Source: Terfezia claveryi
Taxonomy: Eukaryota; Ascomycota; Pezizomycetes; Pezizales; Pezizaceae
Assembly: GCA_015179025.1 (NCBI GenBank)
Contig: WHUX01000074.1
Span: 1 to 64,000 of the forward strand
Direction: 5' to 3'
DNA: 64,000 nt
Shown here: positions 19,761 to 29,958 of the stretch, one piece after another
How positions within the stretch are numbered: the first letter of the stretch is position 1
How the letters are laid out: each line of letters begins with the position of its first letter
Program-made: the position numbers and the translations under genes
The notes under the pieces: model-generated
The model's input: the letters and a program-made list of their open reading frames with translations, nothing else
Databases searched by the model: none
What the model was told of the DNA's origin: nothing

Positions 19761-20466
19761 TGATACTTGAAGAAGCCTTGCCCAGTTAACTAATGTCATG
19801 ACTTTGCGTCTTTGTTGTTGTTCAGAGTTGGGGTTCTTGTTCTTGTTCTTATTGTTGTTGTTGTTTTCTATATTGATTTTACCAGTTGTTATACCCAAAG
19901 CCTCCTTATCACTGGAGCTCCACCCTATAGGGAAAATAGTATCACAACCATGTATTCAGTTGTTTTTGTCATCACCTACGATCGTAAGTGATAGGTTATT
20001 GTTATTCTACTGGCTTCCGAGATAGGAATCTTGAGGAGCTTATTTCTCCCATTGCCTTGGCGCTCATATATATAAAGTCTTTTGCCCTCATACTTCGTTA
20101 GATCCCTATCCAATGTCTTATATACCTAATACAGGACTTTGCTTCTTTCTGTGAAGGTATACCTCCCTTGTACACTCCCTTGTCTTACCGTGATCTATTG
20201 AACAACTCTGCAGTACAGCTGCCTCCCTCTGACATATGCGACAACCACTTCCATATGTTTCTTGTCCTTACCTCTTGCCTCCAGCCCTTGTCCTATCCTA
20301 ACCTTCCCCTGATCACACATATAGCATTCCTATATATATCTTATTCTAGCCTCTGCCTTCTGAATATCCTGCTCCCCCGTGATATTATCTATAACAGGTA
20401 TCCGTGACAAGTATCCATGACAAGCCTAGTTTTTCTAGTCACACACATAGTGCTCCTACATATATC
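19761..20466. other. Non-coding stretch between two retroelement relics
   Basis: No recognisable protein or RNA gene. It probably holds 3' flank or LTR remnants of the gypsy relic; a few short T/C-rich open stretches are not supported. Confidence 0.5.
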
Positions 20467-21800
20467 TCACTTCGTTTCTGTCCTCGCTCTGGCATACTCT
20501 TTGGTTGCCTTGTCCCCATAGTTGTCATTACAGTGGGTATACCTTTTATACCAGTTCATTGCCTCCTGCTCAGTGAGATAGACCTTTTCTGGGTAGCTTA
20601 TATCTAGTTGGTAGATTCTATAGGTGATAACAAGGGGAATTGAGCATCCCTCATATTCGAGCATGTTTAATTTTCCAATGTTGAGAGATCCACCTTGCTG
20701 GGAGATTTTTGCGATACTAATAAGTTTGCAAGGGAAATTGGGAATAAATAGGACATCATGGAGAGTAAGTTTTCCTAGACGAATGGTGCCTTTATAGGTA
20801 GACTGAGTACTGCCTCCTCTGGTTCTCACAAGCTAGTGATGGGGTTATGGATTAATTAGCTCAGCCAAGTTGTTAGTGATATGTACTGAAGAGCATGAAT
20901 CAGGGAACTACTCGGCTTGACTCAGAGATTTTTCGGTGGTTGTCATATCACAGAATGTATCCCAGACGTTATCGGACTGAGCAACATTGGCTGTTAGAGG
21001 TTTTGCCAGATCTCTTTTCTTAGTTCGGCAGTCCTTCTCTTTATGTAAGGTCCTAGGCTATCCCTTTGCCTTACAGTAATGACACTTAACTGGTAAGTTA
21101 GTAGCTGTAAAGGCTAATGCAGGTTCTTGAGGTTCATCTCTTCTTGGGTGAGCTTTGAGGTAATCGGATAGTTCACGGAGTCGGCGTACTATGTCTGCAT
21201 AAGTTGGGGTGGCTGTTCCCGCTGTGATATTCATGATGCGACTTTGATATATAGCGATGTGAGAAAGTGTAGATCACAGCATAGTCGCCTTCTACCTGTT
21301 ATAGCTGATGAAGCTCTTGATAGTACTGGCGAGACTGGAGGTATCAGAGTGAACGGTGGCCACATTGGCCAATAGGAGGTTCCATTTGTTTTCAAACTTC
21401 ATGAGGTGTTGGACCAGAGTATCCTTCCTATCATCAAAATGGAGGTTAGTAATTGCAAGGAGCAGTGCTGACATATGTGTACGAGTGCGTCCTTCATAAT
21501 GGGACTTGAGAGTGTTCCAGGCATCTAGTGCATTAGGAGAGATGCGGATAAGAGACAGTGGCTCTGAGTCGCAGTTTGCCATAATCATAGCTAAAGCTTT
21601 ATCGGAGAGGTATTGATATGTCTTCGTTGGCGGCTGGGGGCTATACCCTCATCAGGGTCTATAGCCATATCTAGATCTGCTAGTCGGAGGAGCATTCAGA
21701 CTTCCATGGACCATGAGCTGTAATTGTTCTCGTCTTTAAGGCTTTCGGTAGCCTTTGGTGGCTTAAATGGGGTGTTGGCCGATGCCATTGCTGATGTCAT
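20467..21800 (-). pseudogene. Ty1/copia gag and start of pol, truncated and decayed
   Basis: The minus strand starts near 21797 (Met-Ala-Ser-Ala-Asn) and shows copia gag (21588-21292: Ala-Trp-Asn-Thr-Leu-Lys-Ser-His-Tyr-Glu-Gly). A Cys-His-Tyr-Cys-Lys knuckle lies near 21075, then the region after protease and GAG-pre-integrase (20829-20467: Leu-His-Asp-Val-Leu-Phe-Ile-Pro-Asn-Phe; Trp-Tyr-Lys-Arg-Tyr). Several stops interrupt it. Integrase core, RT and RNase H are absent, so it is a 5' half only. Confidence 0.8.
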
Positions 21801-21846
21801 TGCTGAACTCTAATGAGTGATATTTGAAAGCGATGTGTTGCTACCA

Positions 21847-21997
21847 TGTAAAACCTCACACACGGCTGTGTGGGTAGAGATATGAGAAGAGATGTCTTTT
21901 TGATTGATGAATCTGATGATTCGATGGCGGTCTACTGGGACGTCCAAGGCCTCATTAAATACATGAACATCAACCCAGCAATAACAACAACGTGACA
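21847..21997 (-). repeat. Probable short 5' LTR of the truncated copia relic
   Basis: On the sense strand a 151-bp segment begins TGTCACG, ends GGTTTTACA and is followed directly by TGGTAGCAACA. That resembles the TGGTATCAGAGC-type primer site of many copia elements. It lies about 50 bp upstream of the gag ATG. No partner LTR is visible in the window, consistent with truncation. Confidence 0.5.
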
Positions 21998-22189
21998 GCA
22001 GTAATGTGCCCTCCTAACCATGTCCGGACACAGCAGATCCTTCACTTCCTCCGCATTCATACAATCACGCAATCCTCCACGTAATCCTCATATCCTTCAC
22101 ATGTATGTCTGCATCCAGCCTGTCCACGCAATCCTCATATCCTTCACATGTATGTCCGCATTCAGCCTTGCCAGCGGGTTATCATTCAA

Positions 22190-22620
22190 CACAGCCCTCC
22201 CGCCAGCAGCCCTCCCCTCTCCCGCCAGCCCTCCCCCGCCAGCCAGCCCTCCCCTGCCAGCCCTCCCCCACCAGCCCTCCCCCGCCAGCTAGCCCTCCCG
22301 CCAGCAGCCCTCCCCTCTCCCGCTAGCCCTCCCCGCTAGCAACCTCAAACAAAAGAAAACAAATACAAAAGAAAACAGCCCTCCCCGCCCAGCCCTCCCC
22401 CGCCAGCCAGCCCTCCCGCCAGCAGCCCTCCCCTCCCCCGCTAGCCCTCCCCGCCAGCCCTCCCCGCCAGCCCTCCCCGCCAGCAGCCTCAAACAAAAGA
22501 AAACAAATACAAAAGAAAACAGCCCTCCCTGCCCAGCCCTCCCCCGCCAGCCAGCCCTCCTCCGCCAGCCCTCCCCGCCAGCTCTCCCCCGCCAGCTCTC
22601 CCACTAGCTCTCCCACCAGC
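22190..22620. repeat. C-rich low-complexity block with an internal ~140-bp duplication
   Basis: Repeats of CCCTCCCCNGCCAGC dominate. A segment with AACAAAAGAAAACAAATAC followed by AAAAGAAAACAGCCCTCC occurs at about 22341 and again at about 22481, so a ~140-bp block is duplicated. Open stretches on both strands are translations of the repeat. Confidence 0.85.
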
Positions 22621-22955
22621 TCTTCTACCAGCTCTTCCACCAGCTCTCCCTCCCGCCGCCAGCCAGCTCTTCTGCCAGCTCTTCTGCCAGCTCTTCCGCC
22701 AGCTCTTTTGCCATCTCTTCTGCCAGCTCTTCTGCCAGCTCTCCTGCTAGCTCTACCACCAGCTCTTCCGCCAGCTCTTCCGCCAGCTCTTCTGCCAGCT
22801 CTTCTGCTAGCTCTTCCGCCAGCTCTTCCGCCAGCTCTTCCGCCAGCTCTTCCGCCAGCTCTTCTGCCAGCTCTTCTGCCAGCTCTTCCGCCAGCTCTTC
22901 TGCCAGCTCTTCTGCCAGCTCTTCTGCCAGCTCTCCTGCTAGCTCTACCACTGTG
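22621..22955. repeat. 12-bp minisatellite (CAGCTCTTCYGC)n
   Basis: More than 20 imperfect copies of CAGCTCTTCYGC in tandem. On the minus strand this reads Ala-Glu-Glu-Leu repeatedly; on the plus strand it reads Leu-Pro-Ala-Leu-type repeats. The array abuts the stop codon of the gene at 22945-23487. Its period is a multiple of three, so one frame stays open for over 100 codons without implying a gene. Confidence 0.9.
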
Positions 22956-23487
22956 AATTAAATTCCTCCCATAAATGCTGGTACTCCAAATCAGGTATTT
23001 CTAAATCAGGTATTGTGGAAATCTCCCCAGACAAATCAAAGTGGTCCATAGACCCTAGATCAGAGTCGACCCAACTATCAGCCCACCTAACTTTTTTCTG
23101 AATTGGCTGACTCAGATAGACCAGTTGTGGTGCTTGCCTTGCGGCTGGAAAATGCACCAATTGGTCATCGCAATATTGCGAGACCCATTCCTTGATTCTC
23201 ACACTCAGACCTTCACAACTCGGATTTACTTGTTCCCAACAAAATCGGTGATCTAGTTCTGCCAGAAGTTGACAATCTACTAATCTCTGTATTAGATCGA
23301 CTCGGATAGGGGTAGTGGTGGTAGTGGGGGTAGTAGTAGTAGTGGTGGTAGTGGTGGTAGTAGTGGTAGTGGTGGTGGTGGTAGTGGTGGTAGTGGTGGT
23401 AGTGGTGGGATTGGTGCGGGTCGTGATGGTACTAACCACGTGAGTGGTCAATAAAACAAGAAGAATGGCAATGATACAGAAGTACAT
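22945..23487 (-). CDS. Predicted secreted protein with long threonine run
   Basis: The frame encodes 180 residues. Residues 1-19 form a hydrophobic signal-peptide-like segment (Met-Tyr-Phe-Cys followed by Ile/Leu/Val). A Thr tract of about 26 residues, then a shorter one split by Pro, follows from about residue 29 to 60; it is encoded by alternating ACC/ACT codons. A compact C-terminal part with four Cys (Asp-Cys-Gln, Phe-Cys-Trp, Ser-Cys-Glu, Tyr-Cys-Asp) and an acidic tail completes it. Thr-rich linkers are typical O-mannosylation sites of fungal wall or secreted proteins. The family is not recognised. The stop codon lies at the edge of the 12-bp minisatellite. A stochastic repeat ORF cannot be excluded, but signal, linker and Cys-bearing domain in one frame argue for a real gene. 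Confidence 0.5.
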   Translation of the reverse strand: MYFCIIAILLVLLTTHVVSTITTRTNPTTTTTTTTTTTTTTTTTTTTTTTTTTPTTTTTPIRVDLIQRLVDCQLLAELDHRFCWEQVNPSCEGLSVRIKEWVSQYCDDQLVHFPAARQAPQLVYLSQPIQKKVRWADSWVDSDLGSMDHFDLSGEISTIPDLEIPDLEYQHLWEEFNSQW

Positions 23488-23654
23488 GTTGATGTGTATT
23501 AGAGATATTCTGTAATACAGTATGATATTGCAGTATTGTGCAATAGAGGATATTGTAGTATAGAGGATGTTATGCTATAGTGATAGTATGTTGACGCTTA
23601 AATGCCTACGCTATCATACGAGAGGCCAGTGCCTGCCAACGTTGGTGTTGTTCT

Positions 23655-23735
23655 GCCTACTAAATATTAGCGCTAAACCTATAATATGCACACTAAACCT
23701 ATAATATGCATGCTAAACCTACAATATGCACGCTA
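23655..23735. repeat. Short tandem repeat, ~20-bp unit x3-4
   Basis: The unit CTAAACCTATAATATGCA recurs at about 23672, 23691 and 23711 with minor changes. Confidence 0.8.
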
Positions 23736-23739
23736 ATGC

Positions 23740-26050
23740 AAGACTCTTATGCAGGGGGGGTACCAAATTCATTGCCACCTAGCTGTACCGCAAAATCTCG
23801 CGGACAAGAAAGTAATAATGTACAGTATAAGAAAGAACTCTCCAATAAGACGCTGTGCAAGGTCGGGATGGAATTGCTATGGGTATGGAACGCGAATAGG
23901 AAAGGTGCTGTGGGAGGTAGAATGTTCTAACACGCACTAGCCATGAAAACCATAGTTGCTGGTCAAAACTGCCAATGGTTGTATACAACATCACCTGTAC
24001 CCCGAACATGCCGCCCAAAAAGACAAGGTCCGATCTCAACGTGGAGAGAGCCTTCGGCAAAACCGCCCCCATAAATAAGACTCCAGTCTTGTCCGCGAGA
24101 TTTTACTGAAGATTTGGAAGCAGGATATCAATGTAGGAAATGAACGGTTGTGTCTGAGGACAGGATGAAAACAAAAGTTCAAAGAGGGGCAAGTCCCAAC
24201 TTCTTAAATAACTCCCAGCAACCACTGCCGTGAATATTTCTTTCCTAGTTTCCCATAACGAAATCACCTCCGCAATCAAATACGCCTTGAGCATTATTAC
24301 ATTGGTATCACGCCCCACCTATTGTGCAACTTTGCTCCCTATCCACGGGCAATTTTATATTACGAGAGCAAGCCCAGGTCGGAGATTCCGGTTGACCAAC
24401 CAGATAGCGCTTGCTATAGTGTCATGACACCATAAAACTATGAATCCAGAGGAAACAAAACACTTTAATTCTCCGCCCTGACAATGTACCCCCCGAATCT
24501 CCAATATTTTAGCATGTATGAAGGGTACTTTAAGCTTGTTGTAGGTATGATCCAGTGGTACCAAGCATGTCAAAATATCCCTGCAGATGCTATTTTTCAG
24601 TGTTATCTTACCGACCAGGCGCCATGTCAAATCGGCCGTGAATTGGAGTATGCGAAATAGCAAAACCAGTTCAACGAGGGTCTTGGACAATTCCCAGAGA
24701 GGGCATGGAATTGAACCAAATCTCACCCCTGCTTTGGGTTTCAGGAGTCATTTAGGTCAAGTCTTCCCAGGGCTCCGCATTCCCCCCCAGCAGTTGCCTT
24801 CACAGGATGGCTGAGGAGGGGGTTGAGGGTAATAACCATCTCATACTGCCTACTCCCCAGTCTCCCCTTGCCCTTCACGCCACCCCATTCGACGATAGCA
24901 TTCCCCCTCCCCGGGGAACCACGGATATAAAGCAACATCCTCATTCTCCTAACTCCCCTCATACTCTCATAACTCGCTATATGGCTCCTCATACTCGCTG
25001 TCATCACATCTCCACGGCCTCGCAGGATCCCTCCTTCGAGCCCTACTCCATACTTGTATTAGGTCAGCAACAGAGACACTTCTTAGCTTTGTTAACTGTC
25101 ACCAATCCTATCTACAGTACAACAGTAGGTACTGACGCGCTTAGAATTGTGAATTGCTCGAAAAGGGAATATGTCGGGCTTGGCGCCCAGGTGGTTTTGT
25201 TCTATATAATGGCCTCGTCTTGTTCTTGTCTTCTTTGAAACAATAGTCGTCGAGCTTCGTCTATAGATATACACACTGTCAGATGTCCTCACAGTAAGTG
25301 AGTGGAGTTTTATTCTGAGTGTGCGTCTTAATTTTGTGAAAAAATCAATGAGAGTAAGATAACCCATGCACAGGTTCTTATACTGTAAATTTTAGTTTTT
25401 TTCAAAGTCTATCTCGAAGTCAACCTAAGGTTATGGCAGGTTTTCTTTTTTTTTCTTTTTATAAGTCTTATATCCGCAATGACTTAAGGAAGGTCATGAC
25501 GATAAGTACCAATGTGCCAATTCAGAGTCATCGCTGTCTGTATTCCGTCATTACGTACAGAGTACATGACCACGCATTCGAAATCAGGCACGGTTCAATG
25601 AGGAAAAATACCTGCACTATAAATCCTTCTTGACATTCCCGAATTCCAAGCTTCCCTAAGATTCGAAAAATGATCAACAGGTTAGGCAATAGTGGTCAAA
25701 TTAGAAATGTGAAGCGCTTTAGTAGACGACTTTGTATATCGAATTTTATTTCTATTTTTACTTTATCTCATTCGGTCCTGTGTATGGAGTATATCGGAAG
25801 GAATTTCTGGCAACTATCCTCAACAGTAAGATAGATGCTACAATGTAAGCATTACCGGTACTCTAACTTGATATATAGCCAATCCGATTGGGACAAGTTT
25901 ATAAGTCACATCATGATATCAACGAGGCCATTATGCAGGAAGGCAGGAAGTCATTTGCCCCCCTTTTCCTCCCCTCTCCTACATATATGCTAACGCATAT
26001 ATCCGGGGGCAGGCGAACCAACTAATTAGTTAGTTGAAAAGCTCCCTCCC
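23740..26050. other. 2.3-kb stretch without a recognised gene
   Basis: Several open stretches occur on the minus strand (24726-24355, 24318-24103, 24072-23779), broken by stops. Together they could be a decayed hydrophobic-protein gene, but no family motif was recognised. A plus-strand stretch (24807-25238) is Pro/His-rich and unsupported. The DNA is otherwise AT-rich. Confidence 0.4.
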
Positions 26051-26055
26051 CCTCC

Positions 26056-26109
26056 TTTCATCCATGGTATAGTCAATGACATTAGTCATGACTATATTAG
26101 TGGATGAAA
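26056..26109. repeat. Hairpin-forming inverted repeat
   Basis: TTTCATCCATGGTATAGTCA with ATGAC (26056-26080), a 4-base spacer, then GTCATGACTATATTAG with TGGATGAAA (26085-26109), nearly the reverse complement. One arm recurs at 26370-26400 (TTCATCCACGTTATAGTCAA). These may be terminal repeats of a small DNA element. Confidence 0.7.
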
Positions 26110-26538
26110 AAGATATCTCACACATATTTTAGATCTAAATAAAATCAATATAATTATGGGGGGGGGGGGTATGGGAGGGTGGGGTGGGGAGAGCAGGAAG
26201 AAGGACAAAGAAAAGGCCTTTAGTTACCCTGCCCCCCTTTGTTTTTTCTTTCACTTAATAAAAGGTGGGTTAACGGGGGGCAGCAAAGCAGGGGAATTGT
26301 AAAGATATATATATTTTTTTTGTTAAAAACCTACTTCATTTGAGGTAAAGAGGGGCTGGTAGCACCATTTTTCATCCACGTTATAGTCAATGACTATTAT
26401 AGCTTTAAAGTATTGTATAGTTTTGCAATAATAAATACCAGAGCACCATTAAAACGAATTGAGTCTGGCTATAGTTTGGAGCGTGTACAAATTGATGTTA
26501 TTGAAATGCGAATAACTTCATATAGGGAGTCACTGGAT

Positions 26539-26715
26539 GTTAGATATCAAAGATCACTTTAGCAAGTTTTCCTTTCTATATACCTTTCCAGATAAAACTG
26601 CGGCCAGAGTTGCCAAATGTATAGCTGACCGGTTAGGATTTGCGGGGGTGCCAAAGATTATCCAGAGTGACAACCGAACCGAATATAAGCGAGTTCTTTT
26701 AGTTCTCTTTTAGCC
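26539..26715 (+). pseudogene. DDE integrase core fragment (Ginger/KRBA2-like)
   Basis: The plus strand reads Asp-Ile-Lys-Asp-His-Phe-Ser-Lys-Phe-Ser, then Asp-Lys-Thr-Ala-Ala-Arg-Val-Ala, then Gly-Val-Pro-Lys-Ile-Ile-Gln-Ser-Asp-Asn, and ends at a TAG (26712-26714). The spacing of the two Asp residues and the flanking motifs are those of cut-and-paste integrases related to KRBA2/Ginger. The usual Gly after Asp-Asn is Arg, and the third acidic residue is lost. About 100 further bases (Lys-Gln-Asn-Ala-Ala-Asn) may be a degraded continuation. Confidence 0.65.
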
Positions 26716-26944
26716 ATATATTCTACGATATTGTTTTTGTAAAGAGAATAGCTCTTGCCAAACAAAATGCTGCAAATGCTTCAAATATGGAGCAACGTAC
26801 TGCCATCAATCAACTCATAAGCCAACGGCATATTTGAATCTGGCCTCCTTGGAAAACCGCAATACACGCAATTTAGTTCTACAAGTACGGTACCGCAATC
26901 TCTGGGTTTAACTGCTGCTACTTCTTCACTACCTACTATACCAG

Positions 26945-28200
26945 AAATCAGCAACAACACCGTGCAGGACCAGCCCACTTGGTCCAACTCGAAAACCAGA
27001 GGGTTTCCGACGTCAAAAATTACAGGACTTAATAGCCCTCGAGGACGGAACAGTAGCGATCTAATTTTCTACGAGCAAGGACGGAATTACAGATTTCCTC
27101 CGAGGCTGCGCATAGCAACCAATTCAGGTCTTTGGAGGGGATGAGTTCCCTCACGGATGTTATACAAAAATTAGAGATGATAAAGGAGGCTCGTGGGATG
27201 AGGATGATGATTATGGCAGTTGGGAACAGATGAACGGGTTATAGCCCAATGGGTTGCGAAGGGCAACCCATCGGGGTTTTAGATTCAGATGATGAGGAGT
27301 TTTTGGATAAAGAGGCAATAAAAGAGGCAAGGGAGAAGAAGGCGAAGATGTCTTTGGACGGGTGGAGATTTGCTGGAGAATTTCTGTTACAGCATGCTGC
27401 TCCGATTCTAGATTGCACCAACGAGGTAGAGGCACAGATGGTTATTGATCGGATTTTGGGAAGAGAGGATTGTGAGGAGCATTCAAGCTTAGCTTAATTT
27501 CCGGTAGGCTCGAGTTTTGTAATGAAGAGCAGGAATAGCTAAAGGAAGAGGTTGATGACTTCGAGGAGAGGATGGGGGAGTTGGAGAAAAGTAAAATCAT
27601 ATCAACAGAAAGTCTACGCATAGCGGAAGATAATGTACGGATGTTTCTAAAGCAGGAGGAATGGAGAAAGCAGGAGAAAACAGGATACCAACAATGAAGG
27701 CAAATTTGATTTATTTTTAGCCAATTTCGCTGGACGTTCGACAGGGAGGCCAATTGATACATTATTAGGAGCAGTTAGGAAGACGCTGGACTCCCATAAT
27801 ATCACTAGGCGAGACCAACGGATTAAGGAGTTGGAAGAAGAGAGAAGAAGAGCAACTAAGTTGAGGGAACAAGAAATAAAGACAGTGTTGAGAGGGGGAT
27901 GCAAAGAAGATACGGGAGCTTAATAAGCTTTTAAGGGAGTTGATGGAGTTTAAAGCTCATGCTGAGCAGACGTCTAGTACGAAGATCGAGTTGGTAAGTA
28001 AAGGAGTGCAGGACTCCATGGAAGTGGTAGATATAGTAAAAATGGAGGGTTTGAAAGAGGCGATGGAGGGGAAGAAGAAGAGGAAGGAGAGGAGTGAAGG
28101 GAAAGGGAAAGGAAAAGAGAGGGCTAAGGACAGCATGTCGGTAAGTAAGGGTGGGGTATGTTGGACATGTATGAGAATGGAATACTGGGCTATATGAGAT
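26945..28200 (+). pseudogene. LINE ORF1-like repeat family, copy A (decayed)
   Basis: The first 180 bp (CCGTGCAGGACCAGCCCACT; GCATAGCAACCAATTCAG) match the 5' flank of copy B at 42745-42925. Behind it come coiled-coil, Lys/Glu-rich segments in broken frames. One reads Asn-Phe-Ala-Gly-Arg-Ser-Thr-Gly-Arg-Pro-Ile-Asp-Thr-Leu (near 27720-27765), matched by copy C. Another, near the end (28060-28135), is Lys-Lys-Arg-Lys-Glu-Arg with Gly-Lys-Gly-Lys-Glu-Arg-Ala-Lys-Asp-Ser, also matched by copy C. Stops and frameshifts show it is a relic. Confidence 0.6.
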
Positions 28201-28495
28201 CATTTGGCAACATAGATGTGAAATGGATAATGTGTTATTGTTTGTATTTTTGTTTATAATGTTCCTAAATCGCAACATGTGAGTAATTTTCAGAACCGGA
28301 CAGTATTGTACGATTCACCAATAATTACCCACAAATTCTGATATAGATCTCTTATAGTACAAAATCACAAACAATAAAACATCATATCTATTTCACATCT
28401 ATCAAATTCCTATGCTGCCTACGATCTCACATAGCTCTGTGTTCCATTCTCATATCCTGTCCAACATACCCACCTGCCAGCATAAACCAGATCCA
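28145..28495. repeat. Inverted duplication of the copy-A tail
   Basis: 28148-28255 (GGGTATGTTGGACA-like, TGAGAATGGAA, TAGATGTGAAATGGA) recurs in reverse complement at 28375-28495 (TTCCATTCTCATATCCTGTC, CCAACATACCCACC), separated by about 120 bp. The arms are diverged, so this is an old rearrangement. Confidence 0.7.
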
Positions 28496-28499
28496 TCGA

Positions 28500-29955
28500 C
28501 AACTTGTAGAAACCACACTTCACACGAGTGCTGAGTAGCCAAAGAAAAAATTGCCATCTGACCGATACCATCCTATGCTGTAACTGCCAACTACTTGCCC
28601 CCTAGGCCCTAATCTCTCAGACCTAATATATGAACTGCTATCTCTGAAATTGGATTATCAGTAGTTGTCATAAGGGGTAGGTTAAACCAGGTATGTCGAA
28701 TAGAGTGAAAGTTGAGGTAGACTTGGCGTTTACATGAGGAAGCTGGGAATGTCAAGAAGGATTTTTGGTCTAGGTATTTTTCCGCACTGAACCGTGCCCG
28801 ATTTCGATTTTCTGGTGATTGTATTTAAGTAAGAGCTCGAACTGTGTATGGGATTGGGGAGCTTTCTGACAAGTTTATACTATTAGCTAGAGTGTAGTTG
28901 AATCATGAATGGTAAGATTCTGTATAGTGGATTGAGTATAGTAGATATCCAATTAATAGTCAAGATAGTTTATTTATTTTGTACTACTGTATATTGTATA
29001 AGTGAGAATTGATATAAATAAAATCCAGAATAATCTAAGGGGCGTTTAATTTGCGGAATTATGCAGGCACCCGAACCTACCCAATTGCCAGGATTTGGCA
29101 CCAGGGTTTTATCCTTAGGGTCATTCAGGGCATACTCATATTGGCTCATTTGTAGTTTATTGATGGAATATTGCTCATATGCATATTCTTATATTTACAT
29201 ATATCGGTTTATTTTGGACTCATAGCATGAGCATACTTACTCATACTGGCTAATCTAATTACCTACTATAATTGGTGGTTTTAGGTAGCATCAGGTACTC
29301 TGTACGATCGCCCCATTGGTCAATCGGGCGGCAGATTGGCCAATATCTGCGAGTGAGTCAGTCAGAACACCCATTGAATCAGTTTAGAAGACAAGGTAAG
29401 TAAGTAGTTGTTTTGAGCACGGACTATGATACAATATTGAAAGTGGGCAACTTATTTTGGAAAAAAGAAAAGAAAAGAACTTATGTATGCAGTCCCAATA
29501 AAGGGACCATAATGGCATCCTTTCTTTTTTTTTTTTTCATTTTTTTTTTTTTTTCAGACTATTTATCTATGAAGCCCAGAGGCTATGAGACGGCCCCGTT
29601 CCTTCATCTTAAAAGACTCGGTACGCCCACACGAACGCCCCAGTAGATTCAAAGTTAATCTGCCTGCACAGCTAGATAGATTCGTGAGACTTTTTTGGTG
29701 GTCAATCATCACGTATATATTCATACTGTACTATCTAGGTCTTTGACGGGGCAGCGCATCCCCAAGATTTCTTTGGTAGATTATCCAAACCCTCTTACTT
29801 TCACCGGTTAAATACATTAATCTGGTTTAAATACACATAAATGAAAAATCGAAACAAAATCGCAGTTGCATCTACTCTACTTCCGGTACTACTTACTGTG
29901 TACTACACCATTCCAGATCCTGGATCGTCATACGCCTTCATTTCTATGGATTCGT
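28500..29955. other. 1.4-kb stretch with no gene seen
   Basis: AT-rich sequence with a T-tract cluster at 29521-29560. No open frame with recognisable content. Confidence 0.5.
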
Positions 29956-29958
29956 GAG

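Noticed and set aside
22708..22956. Leu/Pro/Ala repeat protein
   Set aside because: Translation of a 12-bp minisatellite; open only because the period is a multiple of three.
24355..24726. 123-codon hydrophobic frame on the minus strand, with two further frames downstream
   Set aside because: No recognisable family, stops between segments; could be a decayed gene but not supportable.
24807..25238. 143-codon plus-strand frame
   Set aside because: Low-complexity Pro/His composition and no motif.
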